Origin: an uncultured Clostridia bacterium | Lineage (GTDB): Bacteria; Bacillota; Clostridia; UBA1381 | Length of the DNA stretch: 55,616 nucleotides | Direction: 5' to 3' | Assembly: GCA_934476675.1 (NCBI GenBank) | Contig: CAKSOE010000018.1 | Coordinates: forward strand, 1-55,616 | In this document: in pieces, positions 8,189 to 16,571 of the stretch | Layout: every line of letters begins with the position of its first letter | Position numbering within the stretch: position 1 is the first letter of the stretch | Notes under the pieces: model-generated | What the model was told of the DNA's origin: nothing | The model's input: the letters and a program-made list of their open reading frames with translations, nothing else | The model's database searches: none | Translations under genes and position numbers: made by a program

Positions 8189-9457
8189 TTATTTAATTAT
8201 ATCAGTACCCATGTAAGGAACGAGCTTTTCCGGAACGGTAACGGTGCCGTCGGCATTCTGGAAGTTTTCGAGAATAGCCGCAACGGTTCTTCCGACCGCA
8301 AGACCAGAGCCGTTTAATGTGTGAACAAACTGCGCCTTGTCCTTTGCACTTTCTTTATATCTGATGTTTGCGCGTCTTGCCTGGTAATCCTCAAAGTTTG
8401 AGCAGGACGAAATTTCAACGTATCTTCCGTAGCTGGGCATCCAAACCTCTATATCGTAGGTTTTTGCCGATGAAAAGCCTAAATCTCCGGTTGACAGGCA
8501 GACAACTCTGTAAGGAATACCAAGTCCCTGCAAAAGCTTTTCGGCGTCGTTTGTAAGCTTTTCAAGCTCGTCGTAGCTGTTTTCGGGTTTTACAAACTTT
8601 ACAAGCTCAACCTTGTTGAACTGGTGCTGTCTGATAAGACCGCGTGTGTCGCGTCCGGCACTTCCGGCTTCTGCTCTGAAACAAGCCGAATAAGCGCAAT
8701 ATTTAATAGGAAGAATGTTTCCGTCAAGAATTTCATCTCTGTGAAGATTGGTTACGGGAACTTCTGCCGTAGGAATCATGAAGAAGTCGTTGTTTTTAAT
8801 ATTGTAAGCGTCCTCCTCAAATTTCGGAAGCTGACCCGTACCGGTCATTGACGCTCTGTTTACCATATACGGCGGAAAAATTTCGGTGTAGCCGGATTCT
8901 TCGGTGTGAGTATTTAAGAAATACTGAATAACCGAGCGTTCAAGTCTTGCACCTAAACCCTTATAAACGGTAAATCTTGTACCGGCAATTTTCGTACCTC
9001 TTTCAAAATCAAGAATATCAAGGTCTGTACCGATGTCCCAGTGAGCCTTTGACTCAAAATCAAAGGTACGCGGAGTACCCCATTTTCTGATTTCCTTGTT
9101 CTCTGTATCGTCCTTGCCTATGGGACAGGAGGGGTTAGGAATATTCGGGATACGGAGCATAAACTCTCTCAGTTTTTCGTCAATCTCTCTTACCTTTTCA
9201 TCATCGGCTTTGATTTCGCTGCTAAGCTCCTTCATTTCTTTAAAAAGCTCATCGGTGTTTTCGCCGGCTTTTTTCATTGCGGGTACTTTTTTTGTTATTT
9301 CGTTCTGCTTTGACTTTTTCTGCTCAACGTCTGTGAGAAGCTCTCTCCTCTGCTTGTCAAGCTCTATTGCCGGTGAAATGTCCAGGTCATTGCAGCGGTT
9401 TTTTAAAGCCTCTCTGATTTTGTCGGGGTCTTGTCTTAAAATTTTTATGTCTAACAT
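8189..9457 (-). CDS. serS: Seryl-tRNA synthetase
   Basis: Class II synthetase charging tRNA-Ser (and tRNA-Sec where present). 422 residues, typical. Residues 28-100 are the antiparallel coiled-coil arm that grips the tRNA long variable arm. Class II motif 2 is at 260-273 (FRAEAGSAGRDTRG) and motif 3 is GSGLAVGRT near the C-terminus. AAAGGA lies about 11 nt before the ATG. Only 22 bp separate it from the upstream coiled-coil gene, so it is transcribed with DUF4446/parAB-side genes rather than from its own T-box-controlled promoter; no T-box fits here. Confidence 0.97.
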   Translation of the reverse strand: MLDIKILRQDPDKIREALKNRCNDLDISPAIELDKQRRELLTDVEQKKSKQNEITKKVPAMKKAGENTDELFKEMKELSSEIKADDEKVREIDEKLREFMLRIPNIPNPSCPIGKDDTENKEIRKWGTPRTFDFESKAHWDIGTDLDILDFERGTKIAGTRFTVYKGLGARLERSVIQYFLNTHTEESGYTEIFPPYMVNRASMTGTGQLPKFEEDAYNIKNNDFFMIPTAEVPVTNLHRDEILDGNILPIKYCAYSACFRAEAGSAGRDTRGLIRQHQFNKVELVKFVKPENSYDELEKLTNDAEKLLQGLGIPYRVVCLSTGDLGFSSAKTYDIEVWMPSYGRYVEISSCSNFEDYQARRANIRYKESAKDKAQFVHTLNGSGLAVGRTVAAILENFQNADGTVTVPEKLVPYMGTDIIK

Positions 9458-9479
9458 GATAATTTATCCTTTCTGTTTA

Positions 9480-9920
9480 TTATTTCATTAATTCATTATA
9501 AGCAGACTGCTGCTGCTCGTTAAGGCTGTCATAACTGAGTTCGGAAAGTATTTCCTTTACTTTTTCCGCATCGCCGGATTTTTTTGCGGTATATGCGTTA
9601 AAAAGAATGTTGTTTCGGTATTCGGTGATATCGGATTCGGTTATTTTTTCGTTCAAATCCGATATTTCACTGTCCTTTTCCTTAATAATCTTTTCAAGCT
9701 CCGTCACCTTTTGCGTAAGCTTGGAGTTTTCCTCACTTAAAACAGACGCTTTTTCGGAAATTCCCTCAGGCTGGGGAATAGGAGTATTGTCAATCGCCGA
9801 CTGACGTTTGTTCATGGTCGTCTGACCGAAAAACGCAATTATGGTCAGAATAATTGCCATAAAAAATATCAGTGCGGCATACAGGAAAAGTGACTTGTTG
9901 TTTTTATTATCCATTTTCAT
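9480..9920 (-). CDS. Single-pass membrane protein with coiled coil, unknown function
   Basis: A 146-residue protein not assigned to a family. It has a short charged N-terminus (MKMDNKNNKS), one transmembrane helix (LFLYAALIFFMAIILTIIAF, about 11-30), then an external coiled coil rich in Glu/Lys/Leu (about 60-105), and a helical tail. The start at 9920 is chosen because AAGGA lies 8 nt before it, giving a 14-nt overlap with the upstream DUF4446 gene and suggesting translational coupling. Its position between DUF4446/parAB and serS suggests an envelope or division-linked role, but nothing in the sequence proves this. Confidence 0.8.
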   Translation of the reverse strand: MKMDNKNNKSLFLYAALIFFMAIILTIIAFFGQTTMNKRQSAIDNTPIPQPEGISEKASVLSEENSKLTQKVTELEKIIKEKDSEISDLNEKITESDITEYRNNILFNAYTAKKSGDAEKVKEILSELSYDSLNEQQQSAYNELMK

Positions 9921-10404
9921 TAACCGTCCTTGATTTTTTTGCCGTTTCGAGAGAATATTTTTCTTCGTCAAGCAGTTTTATCGAGGTTTCGCCGCCGCGC
10001 ACCTCTCTTACGTAGGTATTACAGGAATTATGCCCGTAGAGCGAGGTAATTATAAAACCGTCGTTATTGCTGTTCAAAACGGTGAGCGCAAAGCTTAGTT
10101 TTCCCGTGACGTCGTCGTATGCGTCAAAATTAAATACGGATATTTTTGACAGGGAAAGGTTTGATTTGCTTTCACACCCCTCAATTCGTGACGAAAGTAT
10201 TCCGTCCGAAGTATTGTTGACCTTTTTTGAAAGGTTGTTGACCTTTTCGTAATATTCTTTCAGGGCACCCGTAATATCGCCGTCCTCCGAATAATAGAGG
10301 AGACTGTTGATTTTTGATGCGTTTATTACAGTAAGAATAAAACAGATTATAATAAGCGCGGTAAGTATAACGAGAACCGCAAGTATAAGTATGCTGCTGT
10401 TCAT
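9907..10404 (-). CDS. DUF4446 family membrane protein
   Basis: A 165-residue protein with an N-terminal transmembrane helix (about 5-28), a short coiled coil and a C-terminal beta-rich domain. The segment SKISVFNFDAYDDVTGKLSFALTVL is my basis for DUF4446 (PF14584 type), a family commonly found beside parB/serS in Clostridia. Here it lies 15 bp after parB. The terminal NENG region overlaps the next gene. Function is unknown; conserved neighbourhood suggests a link to chromosome segregation or sporulation. Confidence 0.8.
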   Translation of the reverse strand: MNSSILILAVLVILTALIIICFILTVINASKINSLLYYSEDGDITGALKEYYEKVNNLSKKVNNTSDGILSSRIEGCESKSNLSLSKISVFNFDAYDDVTGKLSFALTVLNSNNDGFIITSLYGHNSCNTYVREVRGGETSIKLLDEEKYSLETAKKSRTVNENG

Positions 10405-10419
10405 ATATTCACAACCTTT

Positions 10420-11310
10420 CTAAAATTTCGGAAGATTTAACAGTTCAAGTATTCTGTCCAGATCCTCGTTTCCGTAGTAGTCTATTTCGATTTTGCCCCG
10501 TTTTGCATTGTGTGAGATTTTAACCTTTGTGCCGAGAACTGACGCAATCTGCTCCGCAAGATGCTCCGTTTCTATTTGTTCCGCAGTGTTGTCTTTTTTG
10601 GGCGGTGATTTTTTCTCTTTATTAAGCTTTTTTGCAATTTCCTCCGCCTGACGGACGCTTAGTCTGTCCTCAATTATGCGTTTTGCGAGAGCAAGCCGCA
10701 TTTCGGGGTTTTCAACCGAAAGCAAGGCGCGCGCATGACCGCTTGAAAGCTCGCCGGTGATTAAAAGCTTTTTTATACCGTCGTCAAGCGTCAGAAGCCT
10801 TAGCGAATTGGCTATCGCACTTCTGCTTTTGCCTATGCGCTTTGATAAAATTTCCTGCGTCAGACTGAAATCCTCCAACAGGGAATGATATCCCAACGCT
10901 TCTTCAATGGGGTTTAGATCCTCACGCTGCAAATTTTCAATCAGCGCAATTTCGGCGGTTTGCTGTGGAGTGTAATTTTCAATTATGCACGAAACCTCAC
11001 TTAAACCCGCTTTTTTTGCGGCGCGCCAGCGGCGTTCGCCGGCAACTATTTTATAGTAGCCTTTTTCGTCACGCGTTACAATGATTGGCTGAATTATACC
11101 GTGTTCGCGTATTGATTCGGCAAGCGTTTCAAGCTTTTCATCGTCAAAATTCTTTCTCGGCTGATCTCTGTTCGGTTCGACAGAGTTTATTTTAAGAGTA
11201 ATAACGCCCTTTTTCTGTCCGGAATTTTCGGTGACCGAAATTTTTTCCGGTTCTTCACCGGTACTTTCAAAAAGAGAGTCAAGACCCTTGCCGAGTCCTC
11301 TTTTAACCAT
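10420..11310 (-). CDS. parB: Chromosome-partitioning protein ParB/Spo0J
   Basis: CTPase clamp that loads at parS and spreads on DNA to organise the origin region and recruit SMC. 296 residues. In order: the N-terminal GLGKGLDSLF motif that stimulates ParA, the ParB/Sulfiredoxin CTP-binding domain with QPRKNF, EHGIIQPIIV and GERRWRA (about 110-116), the parS-reading helix-turn-helix (LSKRIGKSRSAIANSLRLL), a Lys-rich linker, and a C-terminal dimer domain (KVKISHNAKRGKIEIDYYG). It lies downstream of parA across a 77-bp gap that contains an A/T-rich hairpin. Two perfect parS sites lie nearby. Confidence 0.96.
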   Translation of the reverse strand: MVKRGLGKGLDSLFESTGEEPEKISVTENSGQKKGVITLKINSVEPNRDQPRKNFDDEKLETLAESIREHGIIQPIIVTRDEKGYYKIVAGERRWRAAKKAGLSEVSCIIENYTPQQTAEIALIENLQREDLNPIEEALGYHSLLEDFSLTQEILSKRIGKSRSAIANSLRLLTLDDGIKKLLITGELSSGHARALLSVENPEMRLALAKRIIEDRLSVRQAEEIAKKLNKEKKSPPKKDNTAEQIETEHLAEQIASVLGTKVKISHNAKRGKIEIDYYGNEDLDRILELLNLPKF

Positions 11311-11338
11311 ATGTTCTCCTCCTTTTAAAATATATATA

Positions 11339-11385
11339 AAACAATATATAGTATATAAATAGAAAAGAATATACTATATATGTTT
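11339..11385 (-). promoter_or_regulatory. A/T-rich long hairpin in the parA-parB gap
   Basis: Arms ATATATAGTATA and TATACTATATAT (extended by AAACA/TGTTT with one bulge) are separated by about 14 nt. The hairpin would form in the parA-parB mRNA just after the parA stop and ahead of the parB SD, so it may tune parA/parB stoichiometry or protect the processed message. Confidence 0.5.
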
Positions 11386-11387
11386 AT

Positions 11388-12146
11388 TTAGCTGTTTTTT
11401 CTGATAATTTCCTTGGCAAGTGCAACGTATGCGTCAGCGCCTTTTGAGGTTCTGTCATATTTGATAATAGGCTCGCCAAAGCTCGGAGCCTCCGACAGCC
11501 GCACATTACGCGGAATTATGGTTTTGTAAACCTTATCGGGAAAATATTTTTTCACCTCATCAAGCACCTGTATAGAAAGATTTGTTCTGCCGTCATACAT
11601 TGTGCCGAGAACTCCCTCAATATCTATATTGGGATTAAGCTTTTTTTTAATCATTCTTATCGTGCCGATAAGCTGGCTTAATCCTTCAAGCGCATAATAT
11701 TCGCACTGAACCGGAATAAGCGCCGAATCGGCGGCGGTAAGTATGTTAATTGTAATCATTCCGAGAGCGGGCGGCGAATCAATTATGATAAAATCGTAAT
11801 CATCGCGTATTTTTTTAAGAACAGCCGAAAGAAAAAACTCACGCTTGTCCTCATAAGCAAGCTCAATTTCCACCGCCGAAAGATTGGGCGATGAGGGAAT
11901 TATATATAAATTGTTGTATTTAGTTTTAATTACGGCATTTTCGGTTTTGTCCGGGTCTGCAAGACAATCGTAAATTGTCGTTTTGTAATCACTTATGCCG
12001 AGACCGCTTGTTGAATTGCATTGTGGGTCGCAATCTATAAGAATTGTTTTTTTACCCTCAGACGCAAGCGACGCGGAAAGATTTATGGATGTTGTGGTTT
12101 TGCCGACTCCGCCTTTTTGATTTGTAATGGCAATTATTTTGCCCAT
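11388..12146 (-). CDS. parA: Chromosome-partitioning ATPase ParA/Soj
   Basis: Deviant Walker-A ATPase that works with ParB in origin segregation and, in Bacilli, controls DnaA. 252 residues. The P-loop KGGVGKTT is at 11-18 with the signature Lys, followed by the DCDPQCNSTSG motif (switch I/A' box region), the Walker B IIIDSPPALG, and a C-terminal RNVRLSEAPSFG. I set the start at MGKIIAITNQK because GGAG lies 8 nt before it; the longer ORF adds a leader that includes a GCCGTTTAACGGC hairpin and is not expected to be translated. The promoter abuts a parS site. Confidence 0.96.
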   Translation of the reverse strand: MGKIIAITNQKGGVGKTTTSINLSASLASEGKKTILIDCDPQCNSTSGLGISDYKTTIYDCLADPDKTENAVIKTKYNNLYIIPSSPNLSAVEIELAYEDKREFFLSAVLKKIRDDYDFIIIDSPPALGMITINILTAADSALIPVQCEYYALEGLSQLIGTIRMIKKKLNPNIDIEGVLGTMYDGRTNLSIQVLDEVKKYFPDKVYKTIIPRNVRLSEAPSFGEPIIKYDRTSKGADAYVALAKEIIRKNS

Positions 12147-12193
12147 ATTTATCTCCAATCCGCCGTTAAACGGCAAAAAGTTTTTCATATACT

Positions 12194-12221
12194 ATTATAA
12201 CACGAATTTTCAATTTGTAAA
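12194..12221 (-). promoter_or_regulatory. Promoter of parAB, abutting parS
   Basis: On the minus strand TTTACA (12216-12221), 16 bp, TATAAT (12194-12199). The -35 box touches the parS site that begins at 12222, so ParB bound there could contact or block RNA polymerase. Confidence 0.55.
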
Positions 12222-12237
12222 TGTTTCACGTGAAACA
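12222..12237. other. parS site 1
   Basis: TGTTTCACGTGAAACA, a perfect 16-bp palindrome identical to the Bacillus parS consensus. It sits in the divergent gap between parA and gerAA, directly next to the parA promoter. Confidence 0.95.
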
Positions 12238-12280
12238 TTTTATAAATTTAACAGTAATGTAATATTAATTTGTAAATACT

Positions 12281-12310
12281 TGTATAAATTTCTTGTTTTA
12301 TAAAATAATA
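12281..12310 (+). promoter_or_regulatory. Possible forespore sigma-G promoter of the ger operon
   Basis: TGTATA (12281-12286), 17 bp, AATAATA (12304-12310) resembles the sigma-G pattern GHATR / CATNHTA with one mismatch in the -10. ger operons are expressed from sigma-G promoters in studied spore formers. The match is weak in this A/T-rich region. Confidence 0.3.
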
Positions 12311-12335
12311 GTAGGAGAAAGGCAAGGTAATATGA

Positions 12336-13976
12336 ATGGATTTGAAAAAAACTATTAAATCGGTACTGTGGTTCAACGAACCTGCGCCGAACAGTGAATT
12401 TACCATAAATAATGAAAAAAAATCGGCTGAGTATGATGTAAGAAAAGAAAAAGAGCCGGAAAAGGACGTTTATGTCAGCGGCGATATTGAACGGGATCTT
12501 TCCTATATAAAGAACAGATTTTCTTATCCCTTAAATAATGATATCGTAATACGTGAAATTATGCTTAAAGAAAACAGGAAAGCATTTGTTGTATTTATTG
12601 ACGGAATGGTGTCGGCAGAGGCGGTGAATGAAAGTATTATAAAAACTTTACTTGAAATACCGTATTTTACGGACGATAAAATATATCGTTACGAAACGGA
12701 AATTATGGAAAAATTCATCGCACATTCACAGGCGCAGGCTACGGAAAGCATGGATAATACGGCAGAGGAGATAAATTTCGGCAGCTGTGCGGTGTTTGTG
12801 GACGGCGTTAAGAAGGCTTTTGTGTTTGATGTGCGTTCGTGGGAACACAGGAGTGTAGAAAAACCGGAAACGGAGCAGTCAATTTACGGCCCGCAGGAGG
12901 CTTTTTCGGAGATGCTAAGAACAAATACGTCGCTTGTCAGAAAAATAATTAAAACCGAAAAGCTTATTGCGGAGGGCGTTAAGATAGGAAACGTTTCAAA
13001 AACGAGAGGAGTTCTTTTATATATAAACGATATTGCAAACGATAACCTTGTAAGCGAGGTAAGGCGGAGAATTAAAAGCATAGATATGGATTATATAATT
13101 TCCATAGAAGAAGTTGAAATGATGCTTGAAGAACACACCTTTATGGCAACGGCACAGCTGATGTCTACCGAACGTCCCGACAGAGTGGCACGCGCGCTTA
13201 CAGAGGGGAGAGTGGCGCTGATTTTAAACGGAAATCCGCACGTTCTGATATTTCCGTCAAGTATATTTGAAACGGGACACGCCGTATCGGATAATTATCT
13301 GCGTGTTCCGTATGCGAATATGGCACGGATAATACGTCTTATAGCGTTGTTTGTTTCAATTTTACTGCCGGCAATGTATCTTGCGGCAACATTGTATCAT
13401 CATGAGATAATTCCTACTTATTTATTGTATTCAATCAGCGCATCACGTGAAAATGTGCCGTTTCCGAGCTTGGTTGAACTTCTTTTAATGGATATTTCAT
13501 TTGAAATGATACGTGAAGCCGGAATGCGTATGCCGGGACCGATAGGTTCTACTCTCGGAATTGTGGGCGGACTTATTTTGGGTCAGGCGGCGGTAAGCGC
13601 AAAAATCGTAAGTCCGATAATGATTATAATTATCGCAATTACGGGTATAGGCTCTTTTGCAACCTCGGATTATTCGTTAAGCTGGAGCTGCCGTGTTTTA
13701 AGAATAATATTCATATTTTTGGGAGCGCTTCTCGGACTTTACGGTATAGCAATAGGAATTTTTGCTTACAGTGTGTATCTCGGAGCACAGAGAAGTTTCG
13801 GGGTACCCGTTCTTACGCCAATGCCGAAAACGGGCAGCAGGAGCATGAGTAATGCGTTTTTTGTGGATGCAATATGGAAAAGGGAGAAAAGACCGTCGTT
13901 TCTGAACCCTAAAAATATAAACGAAGAACCGGAAATAAGCCGTAAATGGTGGAAAAGCAATAAACAGCAAAAGTAA
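12336..13976 (+). CDS. gerAA: Germinant receptor subunit A (GerAA/SpoVAF family)
   Basis: Inner-membrane subunit of a GerA-type germinant receptor of dormant spores. 546 residues. A large soluble N-terminal domain (about 1-310, with RDLSYIKNRF near 50) precedes several transmembrane helices (about 325-475). The family signature PDRVARALTEGRVALILNG lies at 280-300, followed by FETGHAVSDNYL and the membrane motif PGPIGSTLGIVGGLILGQAAV. The C-terminus is basic. The sequence fits PF03323. It is the first gene of a gerAA-gerAB-gerAC operon. The stop is immediately followed by the second parS site. Confidence 0.94.
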   Translation: MDLKKTIKSVLWFNEPAPNSEFTINNEKKSAEYDVRKEKEPEKDVYVSGDIERDLSYIKNRFSYPLNNDIVIREIMLKENRKAFVVFIDGMVSAEAVNESIIKTLLEIPYFTDDKIYRYETEIMEKFIAHSQAQATESMDNTAEEINFGSCAVFVDGVKKAFVFDVRSWEHRSVEKPETEQSIYGPQEAFSEMLRTNTSLVRKIIKTEKLIAEGVKIGNVSKTRGVLLYINDIANDNLVSEVRRRIKSIDMDYIISIEEVEMMLEEHTFMATAQLMSTERPDRVARALTEGRVALILNGNPHVLIFPSSIFETGHAVSDNYLRVPYANMARIIRLIALFVSILLPAMYLAATLYHHEIIPTYLLYSISASRENVPFPSLVELLLMDISFEMIREAGMRMPGPIGSTLGIVGGLILGQAAVSAKIVSPIMIIIIAITGIGSFATSDYSLSWSCRVLRIIFIFLGALLGLYGIAIGIFAYSVYLGAQRSFGVPVLTPMPKTGSRSMSNAFFVDAIWKREKRPSFLNPKNINEEPEISRKWWKSNKQQK

Positions 13977-13977
13977 A

Positions 13978-13993
13978 TGTTTCACGTGAAACA
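13978..13993. other. parS site 2, at the gerAA/gerAB junction
   Basis: TGTTTCACGTGAAACA, a perfect parS 1.76 kb from site 1, two bases after the gerAA stop. Read as protein it gives MFHVKH, which makes a false extended start for gerAB. Confidence 0.95.
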
Positions 13994-14015
13994 TTTTTTA
14001 ATGACGGAGGTTATA

Positions 14016-15080
14016 ATGCTCAGAAAAAAAGAAATTACCGCACTTACGATAAATGCGGTGTTGGTGAAAATGCTTTTTGAATTCCCTCGTACCGTTGTTT
14101 TAAACAGCGGAAACAGTGCATGGATGCAAATAATATATAATATGCTTATAGTTTTATTATTATTTTTTGTAACAGCAAAATTTTACGAAAAAAAGAAAAA
14201 TATAATAGAGGTTGCCGATGAATTGGGAGGAAAAGGACTGAGAATTGCGGTCGGAATCGTTATGTTTGTTATTTTGTCGGTAAATTTCCTGTCGGTAATA
14301 AGACTTTTTCCCGAAACGGTTAAAATAGTTTTATTAAAAGATACTCCCATAAATATGATAGTATTTCTTTTTGCGGCGGCAGCGGCATTCGGAGCATATA
14401 TGGGAATAAATTCGATTGCAAGAATACATTGTATTTTTTTGCCGATTGCAAATATTATACTTGTTTTGTTTATAATATTGCTTGCACCTTATTATAAGGT
14501 AGAAAATATTATGCCGTTTTTCGGCGAGGGAGCAAAAAAACTGTTTGTAAACGGCTTTGAAACCGTTTCGTTGTTTGCGGATATAATATTGTTGAATATT
14601 TTATTGCCTTATGCACAGACACTGAACGATGTAAAAAAAAGCGGATACAAATCAATTCTGATAAGCGGCGGACTTTCGGTAATTATAATGCTTGCGTATT
14701 GTATGCTTTATCCGTATCCCGTTTCGGAAAATTTCATATTTCCGGTGTATCAGATGACGCGAATGGTGCATTTAAGCAGCTTTTTCAGTCGGTTTGAGGC
14801 AATATTTCAGTTTGTATGGTCGCTGCTGCTGTTACTGTATGCGTCTGTGTATGTGTATATATTAAGCTATATTTTTCAGATTACATTTTCATTAAAATAT
14901 ATAAAACCCATTATTGTGCCGGTTGTTATAATATGCTATTCGCTGTCGCTTATTCCGTCGTCGCTTGCACAGACGGTAGGTATAGAAGAATTGATAAGCA
15001 AAATTGTGTTTCCGCTTGTGTTTATAATTCCGTTTATAGCCGGAATTATGGGAAGATATAAGAAAAATAAAGAAAATTGA
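14016..15080 (+). CDS. gerAB: Germinant receptor subunit B (GerAB, spore germination permease)
   Basis: APC-superfamily membrane protein of about ten helices that senses the germinant in GerA-type receptors (PF03845). 354 residues, almost wholly hydrophobic helices with short loops. The family start KEITALTINAVLVKMLFEFPR is visible. I start it at 14016 because GGAGG lies 5 nt before this ATG; the longer ORF start at 13977 only translates the parS palindrome. It sits between gerAA and gerAC in the usual A-B-C order. Which germinant is bound cannot be read here. Confidence 0.93.
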   Translation: MLRKKEITALTINAVLVKMLFEFPRTVVLNSGNSAWMQIIYNMLIVLLLFFVTAKFYEKKKNIIEVADELGGKGLRIAVGIVMFVILSVNFLSVIRLFPETVKIVLLKDTPINMIVFLFAAAAAFGAYMGINSIARIHCIFLPIANIILVLFIILLAPYYKVENIMPFFGEGAKKLFVNGFETVSLFADIILLNILLPYAQTLNDVKKSGYKSILISGGLSVIIMLAYCMLYPYPVSENFIFPVYQMTRMVHLSSFFSRFEAIFQFVWSLLLLLYASVYVYILSYIFQITFSLKYIKPIIVPVVIICYSLSLIPSSLAQTVGIEELISKIVFPLVFIIPFIAGIMGRYKKNKEN

Positions 15081-15108
15081 CATCTTTTGTCTGAAAGGAA
15101 CGGGAAAA

Positions 15109-16440
15109 ATGAAAGTAATAAAGCTTATTGCGGCTTTGTTAGCAATAATGCCGCTTACCGGATGCGTCGGAAACGAGCCGAACGATGCGGTTTATATAGT
15201 GGCGATGGGCTTTGACAAGGCAAAGGACGGCAGCGATAATTATGAAATGACGATACAGTTTGCAAAGCCGACTGAAATAAGCGGCGGTGCGTCAGAAAGC
15301 GGCGGAAAAGGGGGGTCGGATATAATTGAAAACATAGTTGTCAATGCGCCGAGTATCTATGCCGGGATTAATACCGCAAACCATATAGTGAGCAAGAAAT
15401 TCTCACTTTTCCACAGTAAGCTTTTTGTGTTTTCGAGTGAGGTAGCGCAGGAGGGGGTAGCGGATCTGCTTGAAACAATGTCGAGGAGCGAGGAAATACG
15501 TGCGGATGTGTATATGGCAGTGTCGCGCGGCAGAGCAAACGAATATCTTACCGAGGTAAAACCTGTGGTGGAGCTTAACCCGGCAAAGTATTATCAGTTA
15601 ACCTACGATGAAAATGACGCGGACGGTTTTCCGCGATGTACGCTTTTGGAGTTCGCTTTTTTGGAAAATGTGGACTACGCAGACATAGCCGTTCCGGTAG
15701 CCGGAGTTATGGACGGCGGAAGTTTGGAGGAAAACGGAGAAACATCACAAGATGAAGAATCCTCCGACAGCGGCGGGGACAGCAAAAAAAGTGACGATAG
15801 TAATAGTCAGAATGAAAACAGCGCAGAAAAAAATGTTCCGTTAAATGAAAGCGGATTTGAATTTAAAACAAAAAACTATATTGCCGGACAAGTGGCGGTA
15901 CAAGAGGTAAATAAGAGCGAAACCATGGGAATGGGAATATTCAGAAATGAGAAGCTTGTGGCAATATTAGGCGAAAAAGAAAGCGTTTTGTATAATATTT
16001 TAAGAGGTGACTATCGCAGTAGTTATATAACATTTCGTGAAAAACAGGATTCGGATAAGCCTGTAACGCTTAAAATTGCACAGAGAAAAAGACCGATGAT
16101 TAAAATAGATAAGGATAATAAAAAGGTAAGGATAAGGTTATATCTTGAAGCTGATTTTTATTCCGTTTCCGCAGATTATAATATAGAAAAGCGCATTGCG
16201 GAATTTGAGGGCGAAACAAAAAAAGAGATTAACAGTGCGTGTGAAGAATTTATAAAGAGCGTGCGCGATAATTACGGCTCGGATATAGTGGGAATAGGAC
16301 TTGAAGCAAAAAAGCTTTTTTGGACAAACAAGGAATTTGAGGAATACAACTGGCGCAAAAAATTCAGCGAATATGATATTTCCGTAGATACTGATTTCAA
16401 GATAAGAAGAACGGGACTTACCATGCGTGAAAAAGAATAA
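15109..16440 (+). CDS. gerAC: Germinant receptor lipoprotein subunit C (GerAC, Ger(x)C family)
   Basis: Membrane-attached lipoprotein subunit of the receptor. 443 residues. Signal peptide with lipobox LTGC (Cys19) is followed by NEPNDAVYIVAMGFDKAKDG, typical of Ger(x)C N-terminal domains. Residues about 205-240 form an acidic Ser/Asp/Asn-rich low-complexity insert absent from most homologues I know, between the N-terminal domains and the C-terminal domain (from about 250; PF05504 type). AAAGGA lies about 11 nt before the ATG. It ends the ABC trio; a small membrane protein gene follows after repeat B2. Confidence 0.93.
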   Translation: MKVIKLIAALLAIMPLTGCVGNEPNDAVYIVAMGFDKAKDGSDNYEMTIQFAKPTEISGGASESGGKGGSDIIENIVVNAPSIYAGINTANHIVSKKFSLFHSKLFVFSSEVAQEGVADLLETMSRSEEIRADVYMAVSRGRANEYLTEVKPVVELNPAKYYQLTYDENDADGFPRCTLLEFAFLENVDYADIAVPVAGVMDGGSLEENGETSQDEESSDSGGDSKKSDDSNSQNENSAEKNVPLNESGFEFKTKNYIAGQVAVQEVNKSETMGMGIFRNEKLVAILGEKESVLYNILRGDYRSSYITFREKQDSDKPVTLKIAQRKRPMIKIDKDNKKVRIRLYLEADFYSVSADYNIEKRIAEFEGETKKEINSACEEFIKSVRDNYGSDIVGIGLEAKKLFWTNKEFEEYNWRKKFSEYDISVDTDFKIRRTGLTMREKE

Positions 16441-16445
16441 GGATT

Positions 16446-16536
16446 AACGTGAAAAATATGCTGCGCATCTTGCCTTTTTTGAAATATGGAATCATCCTCT
16501 CTCAAAAAAGCAATTTGCCCGTATATTTTCTATGTT
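16446..16536 (-). repeat. Structured repeat B2 (hairpin, diverged apex)
   Basis: A 91-bp imperfect hairpin after gerAC. It shares its first 31 bases (GGATTAAC, then GAAAAATATGCTGCGCATCTT) with B3 at 36178. Inner arms TTGCTTTTTTGA and TCAAAAAAGGCAA pair. Unlike the other copies, the cap is not the conserved apex but a sequence around GGATGATTCC. Confidence 0.65.
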
Positions 16537-16571
16537 AAATGCCGCTTTATGCGGCGGAACGGAGGGTTAAA

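Noticed and set aside
13977..14015. Longer GerAB start beginning MFHVKH
   Set aside because: These codons are the parS palindrome; a proper SD and ATG lie at 14006-14018.
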